DNA of 64,000 bases from NCBI GenBank assembly GCA_002205965.3, contig NADL03000754.1, forward strand, positions 496,001 through 560,000, read 5' to 3'. This DNA is from Kappaphycus alvarezii. Its lineage: Eukaryota; Rhodophyta; Florideophyceae; Gigartinales; Solieriaceae. How positions within the stretch are numbered: position 1 is the stretch's first letter; each line of letters opens with the position of its first letter. Positions 33,124 through 45,939 of the stretch are shown piece by piece. The notes beneath the pieces were generated by a model. That model worked only from the letters and a program-made list of their open reading frames with translations, was not told where the DNA came from and searched no databases. Made by a program: the position numbers and the translations under genes.

Positions 33124-34110
33124 ATGACAAGAGGGACACTTTTTCCAGATAAAGAGAGGGCACAAATTGACGTTTATAAAAAAGAGAGATTCAACCGCAA
33201 CAAAATAGCGAAAAAACTCAACCGCTGCGCGAACACAGTTCGCAAATACATGAGGGACAAGAGTGGATACGACAAAAGACTATACACTAAGGGCAATACA
33301 AAACTTGACACCAGAGCTCGCCGCATATTGGTTCGAGAGGCATCCAAACAAAATTTATCTTCATCTCAGTTGCGATCTTCGCTTCAACTCGAACTTTCTG
33401 CCAGGCTTATTCGCCAAATACTGAACTCACAGTACCATTTGAGATATCAGAAGATAAAGCAAGCGCCGTCGTTGACCGATGTGCACCAGAAAAATCGATT
33501 GGAATGGGCCCGAAAGCGCCATGCATGGACACTTCAACAGTGGAGGCAAATTATTCTCTCTGACGAGAAAAAATTCAACCTGGATGGTCCTGATGGGATT
33601 GGGTTTACTGGCATGACTTGAGAAAAGATGAAAGGGTGTTTTCTCGTCGCCAAATGGGAGGTTGTCTGACTGTCTGGGGAGCTTTTTGTGAGGATGGTGT
33701 GAGTAGATTGGCTATCTTATCTGGAAAGCAGAATGCACAGACGTACATAGAGACATTGGAGGCCTTTCTATTGGCCTTTGCAAGCTCTAAATTCTTCGGA
33801 CAATGGAAATTTCAGCAAGATAACGCATGAATTCACACAGCTGCGGTAACTAAGTCATGGCTTGACGACAAAAATATATCCGTTTTGGACTGGCCTGCTT
33901 GAAGTCCGGACCTTAATCACATTGAGAGGTTATGTAGTGTGCTTGTAAGGCGTGTTTATCACGATGCACGACAGTTTGAGACCCTGGATGCTTTAAGAAA
34001 TATCCTTTTGGATGAATGGAACAAAATAAGTCGCGATATGTGTTGTAAGCTCGCTCAAAGCATATAAAACCGGTGCGCGGAAATTTTAGAGAGCTAGAAG
34101 AAGGCACTAC
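33124..34110 (+). pseudogene. Tc1/mariner transposase relic (DD34E type)
   Basis: Opens at ATG 33124 with a helix-turn-helix N-terminus (RAQIDVYKKERFNRNKIAKK). The catalytic triad is visible as SDEKKFNLDGPDG (first Asp), FQQDNA (second Asp) and SPDLNHIER (Glu). Thirty-four residues separate the second Asp and the Glu when stops are counted as positions. One base is missing near 33604, so the frame shifts before WHDLRKDERVFSRRQMGG. In-frame TGA codons lie at 33828-33830 (DNA-stop-IHTA) and 33900-33902 (WPA-stop-SPDL), positions where Arg is usual. A candidate left terminal repeat contains GTGGAAATTCGTATGTAAGC (33001-33020), echoed at 32582-32600. No matching right terminal repeat was found. 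The element is inactive. Confidence 0.8.
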
Positions 34111-36340
34111 AGTATTGCACAGTTCTGTACTGTACTCTAAGTACAGTGCGGAAGGGATACTGATAATTCTTATTTCCTTTTATTTTTTTTTCTTTTCAAT
34201 TACTCAAATAATTACTCAAAATATCTAAAAAAGCCCAGTAGGCCTAGAGTAGTAAGGGTCTCATCTTCAGTAACCCTTCGTGATCCAAGTTCCTGTGGTG
34301 TGTCCGACTCATGAGGTGTTTGCTGAGGTCTATTTTCGATGCCACTCGCCCACCACACTCGCACCTGAGCTGATTCGCCCAGAAATTAGAATCCGATGGA
34401 TTCGAATATCGGATCACGCGTTCCTGTGTTTAGATCTGGCCTTATGAGCTTCGAACTGATCCTTGTTCGGCGCGTAACAGTCAAAAAACTTGCAATAGTA
34501 GGTCGGTGTCTTTTTTCGCGATTTTCCTTCTTTCGTTGCTTATCCTGACTAACCTTCATGGTGGTCAAGCAGTTGCGCCCGATGTCGGCTTCAAGGACGG
34601 GTCGAGATAGTTCCGGAATAACTGTCGGGATACGAGACCAATGGGCGATTTTTCGGGCCAAAGAGAGTTTGGCTTTGATTAACCTTGAAGAGACCAGTGC
34701 CTGTTGTTTCTTAACGGGGCCGCTCTGAGAACAAAGAGATCAATTTTGGAAGCTTTTTGGGGTACCCGTGTCAGCGTCTGCTCGATCGTTCTGGGGTTTG
34801 GGGTCGCTGGGGTTTCCTTATCGTTCTATCCACAGGATGTCTGCTACGGAGTCTCAATTCACTTTTCTTCTCACTTACAGCTGTTGATTCGTCCCTACTT
34901 CCCCTCTTTTGATTTATTTCCTCTTTGCTGACCTCTTTTGCCTTGTCACCGATATATCTGCTCCTCGGATACTCTATACGGCCCGAGTCAGAGGATATCG
35001 TTCCCTCTGGCTTCTTTGACCCTTCTTATCTTTATTAGTCCCTGCCTTTGCTGATAAAAGAGTCGATTATGGCGTCAAATTCTTCAGAGGATTGACTTGA
35101 CGCCGAGAAGGGTTCCTTTTGCACGGCGGGGATTTTTTGTCTGGTGTAGGCAGCTAAAGAGCTGCGCTTGCAAGGCGTAGAACGACAGTAAGCGGGGTCT
35201 AGCTTGTTTATTAACTCCCAATACACAACTTTCCTTTTTACCTCTTTTCCTTCTCTTTAACCTTCCCCTTTTTTAGTTTACCACATCTTTTGTGACACTA
35301 GGGCGTAATTTTCTAGACGTATTCTCACTTACCTGAGCACAATAAGTCCTCCGCTGTTGTATTTCACTTCACAGGCCTTACTGATTTACACAATTTTTCT
35401 GTATCTACTGTACTGTAGATTCAAATCACTGGTATCCTTACAACCACGGCTACTAGGCACTTTGCTGTCATTACACTTTCCATTACAGTTCTAAACACAG
35501 CGTTTGACCCCATTAGCACACTTGGAATAGTTACGCGCGAGTTTCACACTGAGATAATATATCATTGCTTTGTCAATCAAAAGTTTTCTCGCTATCCCAT
35601 GCCACCTAGACTAATGTACTTCTTTCATCTTGTCAGAGTGTGTCACTCGTGCCGACTAAAATTCTGAAAGCGCTACTTACGATACCGTCAGGGCTGTTTT
35701 ACGGGAAAAATTTGAATTTGCTACTGTTAGACTACATTTTCCTTTAGTATGTAGCTAGCTTCAGCTCTATATAAACCCTGGTCTGGAGCGGCCGGTTTAG
35801 CCCAGCCAGCCTTAACCAAAGGTTCAACCACAGTTCTACGTAGATCTGCTCTTGTGCGCTTAACACCCCACATCTACCCTCTGTAGAGAGGGTTTTTAGA
35901 GAACTAAACTCTCAGATATAGCCAGACGACGCCCTTGCATACAAAATAGCGACACCGCCCGAAGATGGACACTGAGTGGGTAAAGAAAGTCAAAGTAGAT
36001 GTCATTAGTTGCGATTGTTGTGAGGGTACTTGGGTTGGAGTGTTTTTGGATATAGGCCTCATCTTTTTTGGTGGTTGTTCTCTGCGGTGGGCAGTCGAGA
36101 CTCGTTTTTCCCCTTGCCATCGCCAGTACTGTAGTAGGATAGGATATTAGTGGCTCTGGTGTGTCTGTAAAGTATGGGTGATGGTGAGCCACCAATTTGT
36201 AAATCTCTGCTGTACGGCAGTAGCCTGCTGTCCAAGCACTTGCCGTTCAACAAGTGCAGTAATGTCTGTAAGCCTATGCTAGCTGTAGCTGTCAGCAAAA
36301 GCAACAGAGTGTACTTATTATAACAGTAACTTAGGGAACA
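34111..36340. other. Region without a firmly supported gene
   Basis: On the minus strand near 34390-34270 one frame reads LRCECGGRVASKIDLSKHLM then SRTHHRN, which fits a C2H2 zinc finger, but it is short and unflanked by a clear gene. A minus frame 35250-35038 (ending SSEEFDAIIDSFISKGRD) is also protein-like but unrecognised. A TATA-like CTCTATATAAACCC lies at 35766-35779. Confidence 0.3.
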
Positions 36341-39300
36341 TAGACCCAAAGATATATTGTTAAAGACAAGATAAGTTCCTATATGGTAGAGGTCTCGTTC
36401 TGTTTTCTTACTAAAAATGGATTAGGACTCAAAATAATTTAATACCAAATTTATTTAAGAATCAATCAGTAGAAGAGCCACAACTCGGGCTTATGGCCCC
36501 TGAAATGATGACATTCAAAAATTTTCGGTAACCAGTTGGAATTTCTATCCATAAAACATTCAAAACTCCTCTTTTAACCTCCCTTTCCAGGTTAGACAGA
36601 ATCTGTAGGCGTTTTCAGACACAATAACAGGATACCGTAGTATAAACTTGCTACAATTTTCCGCATGAACTTAGACGAATAAAGTTACGGTTTTACATTA
36701 ATATTTTGGATTGATCCTCTTCAAATTCAAAATCCCAATAATTTTCTTTATTTAGTGGTTTACAGGTTGTTTGAGAAATAGAATATCATAATTTAGTCTC
36801 AATACAGTAATTTGAGTTCTCACATTACCGAAAAGTCGTCTCATACGTCAAAATCCAAATACCCCTAAATCCCATAATTTTGAATTTTGGACTTTCCACA
36901 GGGCTCAGAACTTATTCGTCATTGTCACTGAAGACATATAATTTATTCAAAAACTTACATAAGACGAAGAAAATGTGACCATTTTCAAAGGATTATGAAC
37001 TAACTATACGGATATACCATAACTGAGAAATAAAATTTCAAAGGTGACGGGTAAACGACAAAAAAACCTTTCAAATATTCGTGTTCTCAGATTTATTTCT
37101 GGGTTTACTAGGAGTTTTTGAAGAAAGGCTCTGTAAGAGAAGAAATAGAACCTTGAAAAGATACTTTTGTAAAAGAAACAAGTAATAGAGAGTAATAGTC
37201 TTCGAGGGGGATGGGAACTTTTAGATGGAGAGCGATTACGCCAAGAATAGTATAATTTTCCATTGAAGATAATGACTTAAGTACTAAATTCTACACAAAA
37301 TATCGACATATAGGAAGCAGCATCTTCCAAGAGATAGATTTATATCTTGTTGGCCAATAACGAATTCGACTTACATTAGCGTGTTGATGACAGAGTGAAA
37401 TCAACTCTGTAATTTTTTGGTGTTATAAAATTTTCGTAGGTGTCTTCCAGGCAGCAAGGAGAATTTCGCCATTGCGTAAGATAAAGATTCACGTAAGTGT
37501 CATGTGAGACGAAATAGACTTCAGAGAATATTCCAAAAGAAATGGGCGATTTTTATCATTTTTGTGATATTAGAAAGGAAATCAGTATTTCCTGTGTCTC
37601 AGTGAATCATGATGAAAATTGGCGACGCATGTGGTGAAACCTACTGTAACACTACGAACTTAAAGCGGGTTAAATGTTTTAATGTTTTGTATCTAAAAAG
37701 CAATTTATTAGCTGCAATCAATTCGCGCGTTCGTAAATGAAATACTCAGGAACTGAGTAACTATCTAAACCTCTTTCAATATGAGGGGATATGGAGTAGT
37801 AGATTTTTTCCTATCACATAAAGTTAGGTAACAAAGGGATATCACCAAATTAATATGTAAAGAATTCACTAAAATAATAATAATAAAGTTTTTGATGACT
37901 TTTCGATGCAAATAATGGCTATACTTCTATCGAAAAGATTATTTTCCATTAAAATTTGTTACTATTTTGGATAAAGTCTAATTGAAAACATAATTGATAA
38001 CATTGTCTGCTTAACGATGCTATAAATCGTCGCAAGGTAAAATTTTCTGTTTAAATGCTTATCCAGAAGATAATTTAATGCATTAAAATTCTCTCTTTCT
38101 ATCTCAGGAGAGAAATAATATTCCCACTTTATTTTTAACCCAAACTCAATTGGTCCATTATTTACACAGTATGTAGAGATTTTTTATAGATTAAACGATT
38201 TTGCACCTATTTTTGATATCCCTAATGTAATGCTTACGGTGCTAATACCGTAAATAAACCTTTTTCTGAAACAAATTGTAGATTGAGTTCCTTCGAAATA
38301 TGGACCAACAATTCCATAAAAACGAGTATTAATTCTTGTAATTTTGTTCTAAATTTATGCAATTTGGTGTCTCAAGGCAGGTCGAATGCAGAAGGATGTG
38401 GACAAGAAACAAATACTCAGAGAAAAGCACTGGTTGCTCTCACATGAGCAGAAAAAATTTACAAGTATACTTCTTGCTCTAAAATTTTGGAATATTTTAC
38501 TCTCACCAGACCTCGTAGCTTGAGATTGGTTGTTTCTATATCATGAAAACTACAACTTCATTCAATCAAAATACATTTATTATAGGCGTTTATAATCGTA
38601 AAAGTAAATATTAGCTCCCTAAACGTCATAAATGTTAAGCAAAAAGAGGAGAACTGTATCAAAAAACACAAGCTGCTACTCAGGCATCAGTTGACAGATA
38701 TCTATATTAATATAGGATTTCAATGAGCCAAAGAGGCCTATAGTTGGGCAGAAGTTGTAATCTTAGAATTCAATTCGATAAGTACTTGTAATATAATTCT
38801 GTTTCTACGTCCCGAGGGAGCTGTTGGTTTATTATTGCAGTAAGAGATAGAATTTATTTTAGAATGAGCTTCCGTAAAAGTATCTTGAGATGTAAAAGAG
38901 AGAATCACAATTAATAATATTTAAGTATTCAATAGTTTAAAGTTAAATTGCCAATTTCACTCTTCTGGTCAGCGACAAATAAACTACCCTTTTCTATTGC
39001 TTAAGTGATTACGTCCTTAACTAAATTACCGATAGCTCCAATATTAATTTCTTTTCTCTGCGAAAAACTTTTTTTTTGTGGCAATTCATTGATTGAAAGT
39101 CTATATACGAAAAAAGTAATTATCTCCAAACGATCAATACATTGTAAACCATATAGATTAACGTTAAAATATCCCCTGTTCTTCATAAAAATCATCCTCT
39201 CCCAAAGTGCCCTTACCATACAAGATGAAGCAGAATTTAACTCCGTGGAAGTTTAGAGAGGGATTAGGAACTCTTAATGGAGGATTTAACTGTAACGAAA

Positions 39301-42300
39301 TGAAATACAGGAAACTATCAGCATAAGTTATTAGAACAATGCTAATGTAAAGCAAGTAAGATATTCATAAGTAAATAGCCGGATTATGAACTCTTTGCAT
39401 AAAAATATATATAAGTGTGGCCTTTTGTAGATGAATTTGGAGTGTTGTATAATTGAAATGAATATTTAGATGATATCATAGGCCCTTACCTGGATGGCGA
39501 TGAGTATGGGGAGGATATGGGGATAAATATCAAACTATTTCAGTTTAGTGTCCTTCGTTCACAAGATTGCATTGAGAGATTCTATGGTACCTATAGTGTC
39601 TTCTTGAGATGAAAAGAGATGTAGGAAAAGTTGATCAAAGCCAATTCAACTGATTCTTCTGAAAGAGGACGAGAAAAATTTGAAAAAAACTACGCGTAGA
39701 CTAATCAGCCCACTTATTTTTTGAACCTAACTCTCCCCGAAGTTCAAATGTTCCGGTATAACATCCATGTAGTTTTTCATGAGAAATTTGGAGCTCTCTG
39801 TATTCCTCCTTCCACAATCATATGATCAAACTTGTCTGTCACTTACTACTAAAATTAAAGGAGGGCTGTTGAGGGCAGTTTATTTGTAAGAATTTCAATC
39901 CATCACCGTACAAGTCGAAAAGGCCCTAACATTAGTCTATAAACTAATCCACGGGTAGTTCTCAAGACAATAGTGACGAATTTGTACGGTTTCATTGTAT
40001 TATTCAGACAAAGAGATGAAATAGAACCTTTCGAAACGTTTACCAAATGTCACGCCGATTAAAAGAGGAGTATTTAATTTGATCAGCCAAACTTGTTTAA
40101 TCATAGAAAATATCTTAAGATACTCAGGAAAAAATTGCTTCAGATACTGGCCTATAAATGTGGTCAAAGCACTCAGTCAACGTATATGGGAGAACAACCT
40201 CTAGATATTATTAATTGCACGTTTTCATTCGGTTAGTTGTGATGTTCTTACTGAAAACAGACTTTTATTGATCTTTGATCTTTCTACCCGATTCGAAAGT
40301 CAAAATGAAACTGTTCAAGGCTGGAGATGCCGTGAAATCTCTTTTGCGGTACATCAGGGAGATAATAAAGGTCTATTAAAGTCCGTTACAAATCATAGTT
40401 AATTTCTTCCAAATTTTATTCAAAAGAGTTTGGCTTCTTTCTCATTCGACGAGCAAGTACTTTAAGACAAATAAAATTATACGATATTTCCTAAAATTAT
40501 TTAAAATACTCTGGACTATTATATACAGGACAAAACTCCCGGTCGAATTTTATGATTAAACTTAGTACATTACTATAAGGAGAAAAAAGGCAGAAAAGCA
40601 GGACATAGATTCAATATAAGGTATATATTTAATTCAAAAAACCGAAACTTTAGAGATCTTGAGCTAACCGATACGAAATTATGGTACACAGCTGCCCAAT
40701 AAATGATAGAAATCTATCGAAGAATTATTGGAGGAATAAAAAGTACATCAGACTATTTCTATCCTACGGTAATTAGAATTTTTTAAGTAGAGAAAAACAA
40801 AAAAAATCGTTAGAATACTGATTGAAACGTTAAAGAAGAATAATAAGGGATCTATAAAGTATTTTATAGGATCATGGAACCATTATCTAGAAGAATGAAA
40901 TTCCAAGAGCATGTATTTCCAAAATTTCTGCCTCTAATTTTCCTTTTTGAATACAGAAATATTTACTACACATCGTGCTTTTGCCCCTTTTTGTTCTATT
41001 CGATAATAATACACTACAACTTCTAATCAAATCGTTTCCAATATATTCTTTTAAATAAAAAAGTATTCACGAGATTGATCACAAAAACTAAGACTTCTCA
41101 GCACCACTGAGGACCATTTAGCGTTAAAAGGATGAGCTCGGCAGAACGAAAGGGAGTCCGCAGAAGCTACAAAATTTATAACTTACGAATCTTCAATTAC
41201 ATGTATATAAAAAATAATAGCACAATAAAGCATATTATTAGTGAAATTTTTGTTTCCAAGAAACTTTATTAGGTTCTTGTACTGCTGAGCAGAGACCCAT
41301 CTTGTTAAAACCTTTAGAATTCCGGCAATCTAATTTAGAAAAGTTTTGGGTTAGTTTTATATTTCACTGAAGACTTTTAAGGAGTGTCAAATAGAAACTT
41401 AACCAACTAAGATGAAACGCGACTATAATGAGGAAATTCAAATCTGAAATTTGAGAGCGAAAGTCCTCTGAGCTTCCACACATATTATGACTTAGAAAAA
41501 CAGCATGAAGCATATTTGAAAAATTGATGGAAGTGCTCATATGCAGGACAATCAAGCAAATCTGGCACATGATTTTGCATCAGGTCTTCTTTGAGTCCTA
41601 AAATTTCTTCATTTTGCTGCACGAATTTATAAATCAAGGAGGACCGCCGCGGAGAGGAGAACTATGTATTCATCCCCACCCATTATAATTATCAAAGTCA
41701 TTATCGGGCACGATAAAAACTGTATACAATTCAAAAGCTCAGAAATGGAGTAAATTTCGCTATATAGCTATGTAATATGATGAGAAATCATTTCCGATAA
41801 ATGTACGTAATTATAAAAATGAAAATTAAGTGGGCTTCAAGGATATAGGAGAACAGAGCTGAGCCGCCTCTTGGCAAAAAAAGCTCTACCGATATTTTTG
41901 TCAGTCGTAAAGTACCTTATCCAGCAGTAAACAGAATCTAAATCCCACATCTTCGAGAGTCGACTTTAAGTGCATTTTACGTACGGTAATATTTTGCTCT
42001 TTTTGTATTAACGAAAGGGAAGAAAATATATTGTATTTATACGAAAAGCAAACAAACACACTAGTGTTCCAAGTTTTCAATGCAGCAAACTATATGAAAA
42101 GTCAATATGTGTTAGTGATACGATTTTATTTCTCAATTCCAAAATTTCACAATTTTACGAAACTTCAGGCGACAGTTTTGAAAGAAATAAAAAAGATTAC
42201 CTTATGTACCGAAAATCTATAGTAATTCGATTTTTCCGATTTGATCGGTTAGATGTCTAATTAAAGATATAATTTAATCGGATTATAGTGAGGATATAAT

Positions 42301-42480
42301 CAATACTATTTTATTTATTTGTTTGAAATAAAATTAAGGAAAATTGCAGATGTAATTTTTTTTGGTGTAAAGTCGCAATTGTTACTTCTTTACTAAACAA
42401 GAACAATATTTTTGCGCATATAAGATTTTTAGGCCATGTGTGTTGGTTCACGGATTTTTTATTATTCGTCCTTTCTTAAA
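36341..42480. other. Gene-free AT-rich block
   Basis: Six kilobases of AT-rich sequence with no frame over about 83 codons, no GTAC islands and no LINE modules. Nothing recognisable was found. The sharp compositional edges suggest a distinct repeat-decay compartment. Confidence 0.6.
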
Positions 42481-42530
42481 ATATAGTTGACTGGTGGCAA
42501 TAACGTTACATTACTTGCTAAATAATTTAT

Positions 42531-43073
42531 ATGGTCTTCGACTGCCACGGGGATCACCTCATGCACTGCCTGCATGGTGAGCACCGCACCCGACGACACA
42601 ACCTTCAGGTCGACCTTCTCGCCCAAGAACTCCAGAAGGCAGCCCGTCATCCGGCTATCGAGCGGCGACAGGGGCTTCACCGCACAAGGCCGGATATCGA
42701 GGCAATGGGTAGCAACGGAGGAACGGACTTTTTTGAAGTCACGTTCGTCACTGCTCTTGCGCCCTCCAATAGGAGAGTGCGTACTTTCAACCCACTCACC
42801 TCCCTCAACGCAGCCATCTCCGCCAAACGTAGAAGGTATGAACCACTGCTCGCGACTGCTACTAGAGGGAGGCTTGTGCCTATACCAATATCCACCCTTG
42901 GAGGATGGCACCCAGACGCGTACGCGGTGCTAACCGATGTCGCGCGGAACGTGGCCGTTCGAGCGATGGAGACCTATGGGATGGTTAGAGCGGTTCTTAC
43001 CCAACGGCACGCTGCTGCGGCCGTCATGTCCAACGCGGCATGCCTGCTCGCCGGCATTGAGCCTGCCCTGTAA
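42531..43073 (+). pseudogene. Best-preserved LINE family A 3' end (zinc motif + RLE domain)
   Basis: One open frame of 180 codons. It begins VFDCHGDHLMHCLHG and RTRRHN, the Cys/His zinc motif that precedes RLE endonucleases in R2-like LINEs. It then shows ARHPAIE, RTRPDIEAMG and GGTDFFEVTFVTALAPSNRR (the catalytic RPD and D-x-F-F-E-V pair), HRRYEP-like KRRRYEPLL, STLGGWHPDAYAVLTDVARN and ACLLAGIEPAL. The protein would nick target DNA for target-primed reverse transcription. The copy is truncated just upstream of the zinc motif, so the RT is absent and the ATG at 42531 is incidental. The intact frame suggests a fairly recent insertion into the AT-rich block. Confidence 0.8.
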
Positions 43074-43149
43074 GGAATGTCATCTACTGTAGTGTTACCT
43101 ATCAGCGACGACTTATCCCGCATAACGCATTAACCGCGTGGATATAACC

Positions 43150-43192
43150 GACCACATCTTCTATACGTTAAATTATCCCAAAAATTTCCCCC
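43150..43192 (+). repeat. 3'-terminal module (subtype 2-like) of the 42531 LINE
   Basis: ACCACATCTTCTATACGTTA, then AATTATCCCAAAAATTTCCC and CCC, about 75 bp after the LINE stop. Confidence 0.7.
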
Positions 43193-43199
43193 CTTTATA

Positions 43200-45300
43200 C
43201 TAATATAAACAGTTTAAATCTGAAAATTCCAATTTTATGTGACTTGTTTGTTCTTTAATTGAATCTTCTCCATGCGAATTTTACAAATTTGATTTAAGCC
43301 CAACCAAATTACGTTTGAGGTAATTTTAATCTCTTTTCTGTTCTTTTTAAATCAGACGGTGGTTTTAATAAAACATTCAAGCCTTTTAAGTTGTATAATT
43401 GTCTCTCACTCTCTACTTTCGCCCAAAATTTTAGCATGAAGTTCCATTTAGCGCTAGCTGCGGTTTTCTGTAGTTTTTTCTGGAATGAATTTACAGAAAG
43501 AACTTATGTAGAGTATATGGATCTGAGAAAAGTTGTAACGCTTTCTATAGAGAAGTATTGATTTATAGTATTCATTTCACCGATAGATGCATCACCCCCT
43601 AAAATAGCATTTATGGATCGGTTTCAAAAAGAAAATACCACAGCCATGTGACACTTTAAGATTAAAAATTGGCCCGGAAATATTAAAATTGGCCAACTCT
43701 CTTCTTATTTCTAACTTAGACCTTAAACAATTTGGAGAAACTTTGCCCACAGTCATTATTCATGCTCTTATAATATTTAAATTATGTTAAAAGCTAATGC
43801 GTAGTTAGAGTTTATACTTTAATTGAGGCAAACTGTTGATGCGATCTCATCTGCACTCGCTGAATCCAAAAACGCTCTCTCTCTCTTCGTACCACATATT
43901 GTGCCCTACAAAATTTTAGAAAACTCGGTCGGATCTTCATCTATTGCTGCTCATTGAATTAAGAGCTGATTCCGATAGAGATGAATTAAAACTATGTTTA
44001 ATCTATATTAGGACACTTTATCACAGTATGTAGTAGGAATGTAAAACGTAGTAAGTCAATGTACCATAAAAACTTGATGAACCAGGGAAAGATATAAATT
44101 GGAGTCAAAAACACTTTAAAATGCATTTGGGTCACGTTAAGCTTCAATTATTTACCGGTTGTATCAGTCGCTGGCCAAGTTCTACAAACTTAAAATATAA
44201 ACTGGATCTTAAATCACGGTTTGGAGCAATGAATTTTCCGGGGAGCATTCTTTCTTGCAGGTTTTAAAAACTATATGTACCTCTTTCCTGTAGTTATGTC
44301 GAATTTTTTGCGACTTGTTGCTTTGTTATTCGTTATGTTGGATCAAAATACAGGAAATATCTATATAGAATTAATGAAATAGATTATAGCATTTTAATTC
44401 AGGTACGCCAAAATAAATTATATCGTTCCAAACTTTCTGAGTTTTACCGTGCATTTTTCTCTCAAATATTCTACAAAGCATGATTTTTATTCAGGAAGGA
44501 TCAACAAATTATTTATATTATGCACCATGTAGTGTTTTTTGGAATAAACATATGAGGAAAATACAGGCATTAATCTCTCCACATATTAATCTAGTCCATC
44601 CTTAAGCCATCATATATGCCACTCAATAACTGTCTTCAAAACTCTGGTAGTAACAGGTTGATAATATGAACGCTAATTTATTATTGTGCATATAAATAGT
44701 AAATTATTCATAAAGGTGTTCTGCCATGATTTCAGTTAAGAAAGAAAAGACCAATTAAAACTGGCTTCTTAAGACTTCGTTTAAGCAATATTTAAAACTA
44801 ATTATGATTTTTAATACCTATATACATACATTTCAGTAATATAAGAATGAAAAGATTATTTTATACGTAACAAAGTTACTAATAGAACAATTTTCTTTTC
44901 TTCTTTTATTCAGCTGAAATTCATAGTCATATGGATTTTTTAAACAGTGTTATTTTTAGCATTTTTTCTAATCTATGAATATTATGCTGAAATAAAGTAA
45001 TCATGTTGGATCGACTCGCTACGTACCTTTTTTTTGCAATATGATTTTATGAGTATCTAAAATTTGGACTTTCAAGTCAAGATAAGTAGTTGCGGAAGCC
45101 TTTATAATTTGCGATTCTTACTTTATACTTTGAAAAGAATAACGGGAACAATAAACTGCATTTCGCTAAGACTAGGGATTACTTCATCTTCCTTTGTGTA
45201 TTTTTTTGAAACTTTGCTTGCAAGTGACAACGAACAATTTAATTCCTTCAATAAGGAACTTTTTTTCAAGATATTCTTGGAAGTAAACCCTCCAACTGCA
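43200..45300. other. Gene-free AT-rich block
   Basis: AT-rich with only short frames. No LINE, GTAC or copia motif seen until the LTR near 45309. Confidence 0.55.
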
Positions 45301-45308
45301 AGACAAGT

Positions 45309-45412
45309 TATGATGAACCTCTGAGTAAATTTTTAAGACAAGGCCAGCGAACTTAAAATTGCATTCCCCACCTTCCTTATCCAACCTTTCCTCTCAGTCT
45401 CCCAATCCAACA
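45309..45412 (+). repeat. 5' LTR of copia element (recognisable 3' part)
   Basis: Matches the end of the 3' LTR: AAATTTTTAAGACAAGGCC / AAATTTTTAAGACACGGCT and the TTGCATTCCC block, ending ATCCAACA. Upstream of 45309 the homology fades; a TGTTGGA at 45004 could mark the original start but this is uncertain. Confidence 0.75.
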
Positions 45413-45414
45413 GT

Positions 45415-45426
45415 TTATGGGCCCAG
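45415..45426 (+). promoter_or_regulatory. Primer-binding site matching internal initiator tRNA
   Basis: TTATGGGCCCAG starts two bases after the LTR end. It is complementary to the anticodon stem-loop of a typical eukaryotic initiator tRNA-Met (CTGGGCCCATAA, from general knowledge). This is the half-tRNA priming mode known from Drosophila copia and yeast Ty5. Confidence 0.7.
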
Positions 45427-45939
45427 GACACTAACCTTTGCTGCTTTCTTTCGTTTCTCGCGGCCCTTCCGCAACGCAGTTCATCCACTTCGCTCTTTCT
45501 GATCATGGTCGTCGTTGCGTCGTGTGTATTGATTCAGTTGTTTGTTGGTGTAGGTATTCTTCCTTCGTATTGCGTCTCCTACCGAGGGCGTTGTGGTGGT
45601 AGCGGTTCGAAGCTGACTTTCTATCGAGATTGTGTTTTGCCTTTCTTTTTAGGCTTTTTTTTGTCGATCGCCATCACTGTTTCTTGTTTTTATTGCGTCT
45701 TCATCTGTTTTTTGATTAGGTTCTCTGTCGCGTTTTCGCGTGTGATACGTGAGGTTGAGGCTGTTGGTGAGAAGTCTGGGCATCTTCCTTTGGTGCTCAG
45801 CGTTTGTATGTTTGATAATTATTTGGTGCCTAGTGCAACCAACAGTTGATCCGTGACTCGGGTGGTTCCGAGTATCCAAAGGTTAGAGGTCGGACTTCTA
45901 AGCCATCTTTTGCCACCTGCGTATTCAATTCGTGCACCC

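Noticed and set aside
34270..34390. C2H2 zinc-finger frame on the minus strand
   Set aside because: A single finger without a supporting gene; kept only as a note in the region entry.
35770..35860. Possible tRNA-like segment with GGTTCAACC
   Set aside because: No acceptor stem, anticodon arm or correct spacing around the T-loop-like sequence.
45505..45849. Hydrophobic 114-codon frame upstream of copia gag
   Set aside because: It sits in the leader between LTR and gag, and copia elements have no gene there; likely T-rich leader sequence.
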